The position numbers were made by a program, and so were the translations under genes. Below the pieces are notes generated by a model. It made no database searches and had not been told where the DNA came from. It was given only the letters and a program-made list of their open reading frames with translations. Positions 16,697 through 22,136 of a stretch of 22,136 nucleotides of DNA are shown here, in pieces. Source of the DNA: Gracilariopsis chorda (Eukaryota; Rhodophyta; Florideophyceae; Gracilariales; Gracilariaceae); assembly GCA_003194525.1 (NCBI GenBank), contig NBIV01000450.1, positions 1 through 22,136 of the forward strand, read 5' to 3'. Position 1 is the first letter of the stretch. Each line of letters begins with the position of its first letter.

Positions 16697-17561
16697 TTTT
16701 TTGGCTTCGGCTTTCCTCTCGACTTCGTCTTCCCCCCAGATTGTTGTTGGCTTTTAGGGGTTTTGGGTTTCCCTTTAGGGGTTTTTAGGGGTCCCTTGCC
16801 TCTGGGGGTTTATGAGAATTCTTAAGAGAAACTAATGTCCTTCTTAAGTTGCTTTCATCTCCTCCCGCAGCCGATCGACCCCCGCAGTTTGCAGGAGCCT
16901 CCACTTCGTCGGCCTCGGCGGCGGTTTTCTTCAGGAGGTCAGCGTTCTTCTTCTCATTTTCCACGAAGTGTCGGAAAGAGCTCTTAAGTTCAGTCTGAAG
17001 CCGGCTTTTCTCAAGTGAAGATTCGAGAAACTCCTTATAGCGGTTGAGAACGGAGGTCACTTGCGACTCTGCCATTTGTTTGGCAATGTGGTACGCATCG
17101 AATAGTGACTCCTCCAGCTTCTCCGTGGCTTCAGTGAATAGGGACTTTTCTCTCGTCAGCGAGGGCTTTTAGATCGGTAGCCCGGGCTTTTGACGACAAG
17201 ACTCAGCGTAGCAGTAACGAATGCATGCGCATGTCCTTGAACTTAGAGTCAAACTCATCAACCTGGGGAACTCGGGAGTTGAGGCATTCGGGGCAAGACA
17301 ATGGACTTTGGCACTGTCCCGTTGTCCTGATGCTTCATAAGTTCATCCAGGATGATGCTTCTGCGAGCGATCTTCTCATCTACCTCAAGGATCTTCTTGC
17401 GATTAAGGAGCGCAGACGCGATCCAAATGAGGCTTCACCACAGCATAGAGTTCATCGTCGGTATAATCCTTCTCCTCGTCGGCTGGAGATTGAATGGATT
17501 TGCTTCGACTTCCTCTTCGGCTGGATGCCTCGGCCATCTTTCGGGTGATGCGGCGAGACAT
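16654..17561 (-). pseudogene. Unit F: ORF1, many single-base indels
   Basis: The conserved ATG (17559-17561) and TAA (16654-16656) are present. About ten one-base gains or losses lie between them, for example near 16830, 16853, 16889, 17142, 17189, 17230, 17266, 17403, 17494 and 17528. Only short pieces are readable (16785-17075 covers the second coiled coil). Most sit in homopolymers, which points to sequence error. Confidence 0.82.
16666..16702 (-). promoter_or_regulatory. Unit F: -1 ribosomal frameshift signal
   Basis: A-AAA-AAC at 16696-16702 and the GGCGCC stem-loop at 16666-16686 are unchanged within an otherwise indel-rich copy. Confidence 0.7.
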
Positions 17562-18058
17562 GGTGAAAGAGACTTGATCGGCGACGGCAACTACCCACGG
17601 CGATTAGGGTTTTTTCCTTTTTTAGGGGTTGAGGGTGTGCGGCGTCGCGCAGGGAGCATAAGGGGGAGAGAGAGACGGCTTAAGGACTTAGAGTCCTCGG
17701 AAAATGAGGGGGAGCAGCAGGGAAGGGGGGGAAGAAGGGAAAGAGGGAAAGGTTGGCAGAGCGCTTTTCGTCTTTACGACTCCTCAGTGCCTTGGTTGTT
17801 GGGGTGAGGAGGAAGGAGATGGCCAGGAGGGAGTCTGGCATCTCTTATATATCCTCCAGATACCCTAGCACTGCTCTATCCTTTTCTACGCTGCATCCAG
17901 CAGTTTCTACGCAGGTTTCTACGGAGGGGGATCCAGGAGGATCCGTTACGTCTATCTGTAAACATCATGACCGTTTGTCACGTAACCACCACGTTATCGG
18001 CAACAATACCGTTACAAAAAGGCGTGTAGGCTGTGACAACTTGTCCGTTTCGAAACTG
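17562..18058 (-). promoter_or_regulatory. Unit F: control region and leader, with small differences
   Basis: TATA element near 17843-17851 has a changed flank (CTCTTATATA on the plus strand). The hammerhead is at 17755-17791. Several one-base indels occur near 17600-17620 and 17811, with clustered substitutions near 17826-17843. A GTTTCG replaces GTTACG near 18050. Confidence 0.6.
17755..17791 (-). ncRNA. Unit F: hammerhead ribozyme motif with one extra A
   Basis: Stems and CUGAGGA are as in unit C, but the GAAA is GAAAA because of a T4 run near 17765-17768. If real, the extra base at the core/stem III junction would be expected to impair cleavage. If it is a sequencing error, the motif is normal. 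Confidence 0.65.
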
Positions 18059-19965
18059 TCATGAACCGTTGAATCTGGGTGGCCCGTTTTTTGATTTTTC
18101 CAAAAATCGTGCCATACGACGTGTATAATTGAATCTGACGGTTTCGGCGGGCCCGAGTGTTGGCCCTGTAGACGTTCCGCATTCCTGCACGGCCATGCGC
18201 ACGCTGTTTAAGTCTGCAGACTTTAAACAGGGGTACCGCACTGATGACATGGCGGCTGACACTGTCGCCCTTCTTGAACAAGAGCGTACGTGGCCACTTC
18301 TCTCGAATTCCATGACGTGGCAGCTGAAACTCAATCCAGGCTTGGAACTGGCGCCAATACTTCTTATCTGTGGATGGAATCTGCACTTCACGAGGGATCC
18401 TAGGTCAGGAGGCTCCCGTTCCGCGCGTTCGAGATACTTTGCCCTGTCACGGTAGCTTACATAATCCAGCGCAGCGCGTAGATACTTTCCAGTGTATCCT
18501 CGATGCGCCAACATTCTGAACAAGTGAGCCACCTTGGCCTTCCACGTGCGTTCATCGGTGGTGTTCCGTAAATAGCGAATCAGTTCGCCCTTAACTACAC
18601 GGTGAACGTGTGCGTGGGATGGTTGGACTTGCCATGGAGGTACAGGAACTTGGAGATAGGCTTAGTGTACACCTTAACGTCCAAGAGATTGTGGAAGAAG
18701 AATCTCCGCCCTTTGTTATCTCCAGGTCCAGATAGACTGCCTTCTTTTCACTGATATCCCATGTCATGCGTAGGTTCGAACATGTGTTCAGTCGTTGCAT
18801 TGAGCAGGTCGGCAGCCTCTCTGTTCCGCAGTATCACGAGACATCATAATGTAGCGACGGTTGATGATGACACTGCTGACAAAGTCCTTGAAAGATCCTT
18901 CGGAACTTATAGAACAGGTACAGATTGGCAAAAGGCAGGAGCTACGGCTGTTCCTGTGCTGTGCCAACAACTGTCTATGTCCCATGTCCATCAGTCACGT
19001 AGTTGTTGTACATGATGAACTGTAGTACTTCGACACCAGAAAGCCATTGTCAGCCATGAAGATCTTAGGTTTGCTCCTTGGTTAACAGTCGTATGGCGTC
19101 CTTGATGTCGATACTGGGGTAACACCTCTCCACGTCATACGTTTAAGAAAACGCAATCAGTAGGGAGGCGTATTTGTTCCAAATTGCCGACGGTCTGCCA
19201 GCTATTAACGGAAATAGCCGGTATCTTGAGTACCAGTTTCGTTGAGGATGGTACTCAATTTTTCTAGACAAATCCGCAGTGATATATGAATGCGATGCGG
19301 TGATAAGGTCTAGACTTGACCGTGGGCTTGTGGATCTTTTGGCAGTACATAGAAGGGTGCTGGGTCTTTGGCTCCTTGTGCATAGTGGAGGATCTCGTCA
19401 TTTAATTGCGTCCTTTTTGACATACTTCGAGAACCACCAGGAGGTTACCGAGCAGGCTTCCAAGGGGAAGGCACTGACTTCGGAGAATGCACCCTCGTGG
19501 ATCTCCTTCTGCACAAGACCGTCGTAGAACTCTCGGCTCATAAGCGTGAGACCAAGGTTCTTGTCGGCTTCTTTGATGACCCAGTCCATCTTTCTTAATG
19601 TACCGGATTCCTCGCATCAATGTAAGATGCAAGGATGGAGGTCGATCAATCCCCATACGAGTAATCTCTCTCTCAAGCTTTCCTTTGACTCGTATGTTGG
19701 ACGGAATGTCGACTCTCCCTTGCCCAGTTCCGAGTTCCTTGAAAGTTGATCCACTGTGTCTTGCAGACATACCTTCAGTGGAGTTCTGAGCATGAACCCA
19801 CCCCCAACCGAGAGTACCTTTTTGACGTCATATGGTACTTCGGAATCGGGAATTCCTACGGGGTGGGTTGTACTTCAACTCCTTCGGATCAAAGGAACCG
19901 GGCTTCCTCAGCCGAGAACGGTTTAGTTTTGCTTGGCGCCCCGTCCGGCGGCGCCTCGCTTTCCG
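18059..19965 (-). pseudogene. Unit G: Penelope-like reverse transcriptase, many indels
   Basis: All RT segments can be followed in order, but the frame breaks repeatedly. Examples are a missing C near 18365, a missing C near 18600, losses around YIDD near 18841-18848, losses near 18957-18980, and gains near 19028, 19070, 19143 and 19230. There is no large deletion. Together with unit F this is the most error-dense part of the window. Confidence 0.82.
18204..18230. repeat. Unit G: palindrome with one base missing
   Basis: 27-bp version of the palindrome, with one A absent from the left AAA. It is the only imperfect copy. Confidence 0.85.
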
Positions 19966-20812
19966 TTTTTTGGCTTCGGCTTTCCTCTCGACTTCTTCCC
20001 CCCAGATTGTTGTTGGCTTTTAGGGTTTTGGGTTTCCCTTTAGGGGTTTTTAGGGGTCCCTTGCCTCTGGGGGGTTTATGAGAATTCTTAAGAGAACTAA
20101 TGTCCTTCTTAAGTTGCTTCATCTCCTCCCGCAGCCGATCGACCCCCGCAGTTGCAGGAGCCTCCACTTCGTCGGCCTCGGCGGCGGTTTTCTTCAGGAG
20201 GTCAGCGTTCTTCTTCTCATTTTCCACGAAGTGTCGGAAAGAGCTCTTAAGTTCAGTCTGAAGCCGGCTTTTCTCAAGTGAAGATTCGAGAAACTCCTTA
20301 TAGCGGTTGAGAACGGAGGTCACTTGCGACTCTGCCATTTGTTTGGCAATGTGGTACGCATCGAATAGTGACTCCTCCAGCTTCTCCGTGGCTTCAGTGA
20401 ATAGGACTTTTCTCTCGTCAGCGAGGGCTTTTAGATCGGTAGCCCGGGCTTTGACGACAAGATCCAGCGTAGCAGTAACGAATGCATGCGCAATGTCCTT
20501 GAACTTAGAGTCAAACTCATCAACCTGGGAACTCGGGAGTTGAGGCATTCGGGGCAAGACAATGGACTTTGGCACTGTCCCGTTGTCCTGATGCTTCATA
20601 AGTTCATCCAGGATGATGCTTCTGCGAGCGATCTTCTCATCTACCTCAAGGATCTTCTTGCGATAAGGAGCGCAGACGCGATCCAAATGAGGCTTCACCA
20701 CAGCATAGAGTTCATCGTCGGTATAATCCTTCTCCTCGTCGGCTGGAGATTGAAATGGATTTGCTTTCTTCGGCTGGATGCTCGGCCATCTTCGGGTGAT
20801 GCGGCGAGACAT
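19889..20812 (-). pseudogene. Unit G: ORF1, altered N-terminus and frameshifted tail
   Basis: Open for 307 codons from the ATG at 20812, but with two changes. Near 20766-20791 a short deletion (about 8 bases) plus a one-base loss replace the acidic N-terminal motif. Near 19997-20024, losses shift the basic tail into another frame, ending at 19889 rather than at the conserved TAA (19923-19925). The coiled-coil middle is intact, with one Ser-to-Asp change near 20462. Confidence 0.8.
19935..19971 (-). promoter_or_regulatory. Unit G: -1 ribosomal frameshift signal
   Basis: A-AAA-AAC at 19965-19971 and the stem-loop at 19935-19955 are unchanged, although the ORF1 frame arriving here is shifted. 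Confidence 0.68.
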
Positions 20813-21309
20813 GGTGAAAGAGACTTGATCGGCGACGGCAACTACCCCACGGCGATTAGGGGTTTTTTCCTTTTTAGGGGGTTGAGGGTGTGCGGCGTCG
20901 CGCAGGGAGCATAAGGGGGAGAGAGAGACGGCTTAAGGACTTAGAGTCCTCGGAAAGGGAGGGGAGCAGCAGGGAAGGGGGGGAAGAAGGGAAAGAGGGA
21001 AAGGTTGGCAGAGCGCTTTCGTCTTTACGACTCCTCAGTGCCTTGGTTGTTGGGGTGAGGAGGGAAGGAGATGGCCAGAGGGGAGTCTGGCACTCCTTAT
21101 ATATCCTCCAGATACCCTAGCACTGCTCTATCCTTTTCTACGCTGCATCCAGCAGTTTCTACGCAGGTTTCTACGGAGGGGGATCCAGGAGGATCCGTTA
21201 CGTCTATCTGTAAACATCATGACCGTTTGTCACGTAACCACCACGTTATCGGCAACAATACCGTTACAAAAGGCGTGTAGGCTGTGACAACTTGTCCGTT
21301 ACGAAACTG
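20813..21309 (-). promoter_or_regulatory. Unit G: control region and leader
   Basis: TATA box 21095-21103, hammerhead 21007-21042 and other parts as in unit C. A small difference near 20956-20963 changes AAAATGAGGGGG to AAAGGGAGGGG on the plus strand. No gene is seen. Confidence 0.65.
21007..21042 (-). ncRNA. Unit G: hammerhead ribozyme motif (type I)
   Basis: Identical in every core base and stem to unit C. Confidence 0.82.
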
Positions 21310-22136
21310 TCATGACCGTTGAATCTGGGTGGCCCGTTTTTTGATTTTCCAAAAATCGTGCCAATACGACGTGTATAATTGAATCTGACGGTTTCGGCGG
21401 GCCCGAGTGTTGGCCCTGTAGACGTTCCGCATTCCTGCACGGCCATGCGCACGCTGTTTAAAGTCTGCAGACTTTAAACAGGGTACCGCACTGATGACAT
21501 GGCGGCTGACACTGTCGCCCTTCTTGAACAAGAGCGTACGTGGCCACTTCTCTCGAATTCCATGACGTGGCAGCTGAACTCAATCCAGGCTTGGAACTGG
21601 CGCCAATACTTCTTCATCTGTGGATGGAATCTGCACTTCACGAGGGATCCTAGGTCAGGAGGCTCCCGTTCCGCGCGTTCGAGATACTTTGCCCTGTCAC
21701 GGTAGCTTACATAATCCAGCGCAGCGCGTAGATACTTTCCAGTGTATCCTCGATGCGCCAACATTCTGAACAAGTGAGCCACCTTGGCCTTCCACGTGCG
21801 TTCATCGGTGGTGTTCCGTAAATAGCGAATCAGTTCGCCCTTAACTACACCGGTGAACGTGTGCGTGGGATGGTTGGACTTGCCATGGAGGTACAGGAAC
21901 TTGGAGATAGGCTTAGTGTACACCTTAACGTCCAGAGATTGTGGAAGAAGAATCTCCGCCCTTTGTATATCTCCAGGTCCAGATAGACTGCCTTCTTTTC
22001 ACTGATATCCCATGTCATGCGTAGGTTCGAACATGTGTTCAGTCGTTGCATGAGCAGGTCGGCAGCCTCTCTGTTCCGCAGTATCACGAGACCATCATCA
22101 ATGTAGCGACGGTTGATGTGACACTGCTGACAAAGT
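21310..22136 (-). pseudogene. Unit H: RT C-terminal part, cut by window edge and frameshifted
   Basis: This holds the RT from the YIDD motif to the TGA at 21310-21312; the 5' part lies beyond the window. One-base changes near 21340-21350, 21577 (A lost), 21934 (A lost) and 22119 (A lost) split the frame into three pieces. The KSNHPTH/KGE thumb region is readable at 21474-21923. Confidence 0.82.
21454..21481. repeat. Unit H: 28-bp perfect palindrome
   Basis: Exact copy of the unit C palindrome. Confidence 0.93.

Larger units (their letters stand above)
1..22136 (-). mobile_element. Tandem array of an endonuclease-lacking Penelope-like retroelement
   Basis: The same 3263-3264 bp unit repeats head to tail about 6.8 times: ORF1 start codons lie at 1230, 4497, 7762, 11025, 14289, 17561 and 20812. 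Units differ by very few substitutions, such as the base after the YIDD codons, and by single-base indels near both ends of the window. Each unit encodes a coiled-coil ORF1 and a PLE-type RT on the minus strand. Unit follows unit with no spacer, target duplication, poly(A) or separate LTR. Tandem head-to-tail copies with pseudo-LTRs are a known habit of PLEs. The true element ends cannot be placed because no host flank is present. The family call rests on RT motifs read by eye. Confidence 0.93.

Noticed and set aside
1..22136. rDNA or satellite array
   Set aside because: The regular period suggests it, but there are no rRNA segments and each unit encodes an RT.
1..22136. CRISPR array
   Set aside because: The only repeats are multi-kilobase coding units or short isolated motifs. 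There is no repeat-spacer pattern.

Overview
The window is a head-to-tail tandem array of one retroelement, repeated about 6.8 times with a period of 3263-3264 bp. Everything codes on the minus strand. No host gene, rRNA, tRNA or other element is visible. The reverse transcriptase is of the Penelope-like (PLE) type, found in eukaryotic genomes, so the source is a eukaryote. The species cannot be named from the sequence. No GIY-YIG endonuclease is visible after the RT or in ORF1, so the element resembles the endonuclease-deficient PLEs known from telomeric regions of rotifers, fungi, plants and protists.

Layout of a unit, read 5' to 3' on the minus strand (unit C, 4998-8260): a roughly 500-bp control region (7763-8260) holds a TATA box, a hammerhead ribozyme motif, a pyrimidine-rich leader, a small hairpin and a 12-codon upstream ORF. 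ORF1 follows (7762-6860, 300 aa, coiled coil with a basic tail). The RT follows in the -1 frame (605 aa from the first TTG, down to 4998). The next unit's control region starts directly after the RT stop, with no poly(A), AATAAA or spacer. Left to right, the units are A (1-1732, RT cut by the window edge), B (1733-4997), C (4998-8260), D (8261-11524), E (11525-14788), F (14789-18058), G (18059-21309) and H (21310-22136, RT C-terminus only). C, D and E are intact. A, B, F, G and H carry single-base indels, mostly in homopolymers, which look more like unpolished long-read sequence than decay.

Two RNA signals appear to connect the parts. At the end of ORF1 there is a canonical -1 frameshift signal: A-AAA-AAC in the ORF1 frame, a 9-nt spacer and a GC-only 6-bp stem-loop. 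The RT frame has no AUG near its start and is open back through the signal, so RT is probably made as a 921-aa ORF1-RT fusion. The leader holds a complete type I hammerhead core on the coding strand, in every unit (one base extra in unit F). It could cut array transcripts into unit-length RNAs. A 28-bp perfect palindrome in the RT 3' coding region and telomere-like G-rich motifs in ORF1 and the leader are further features with no assigned role.
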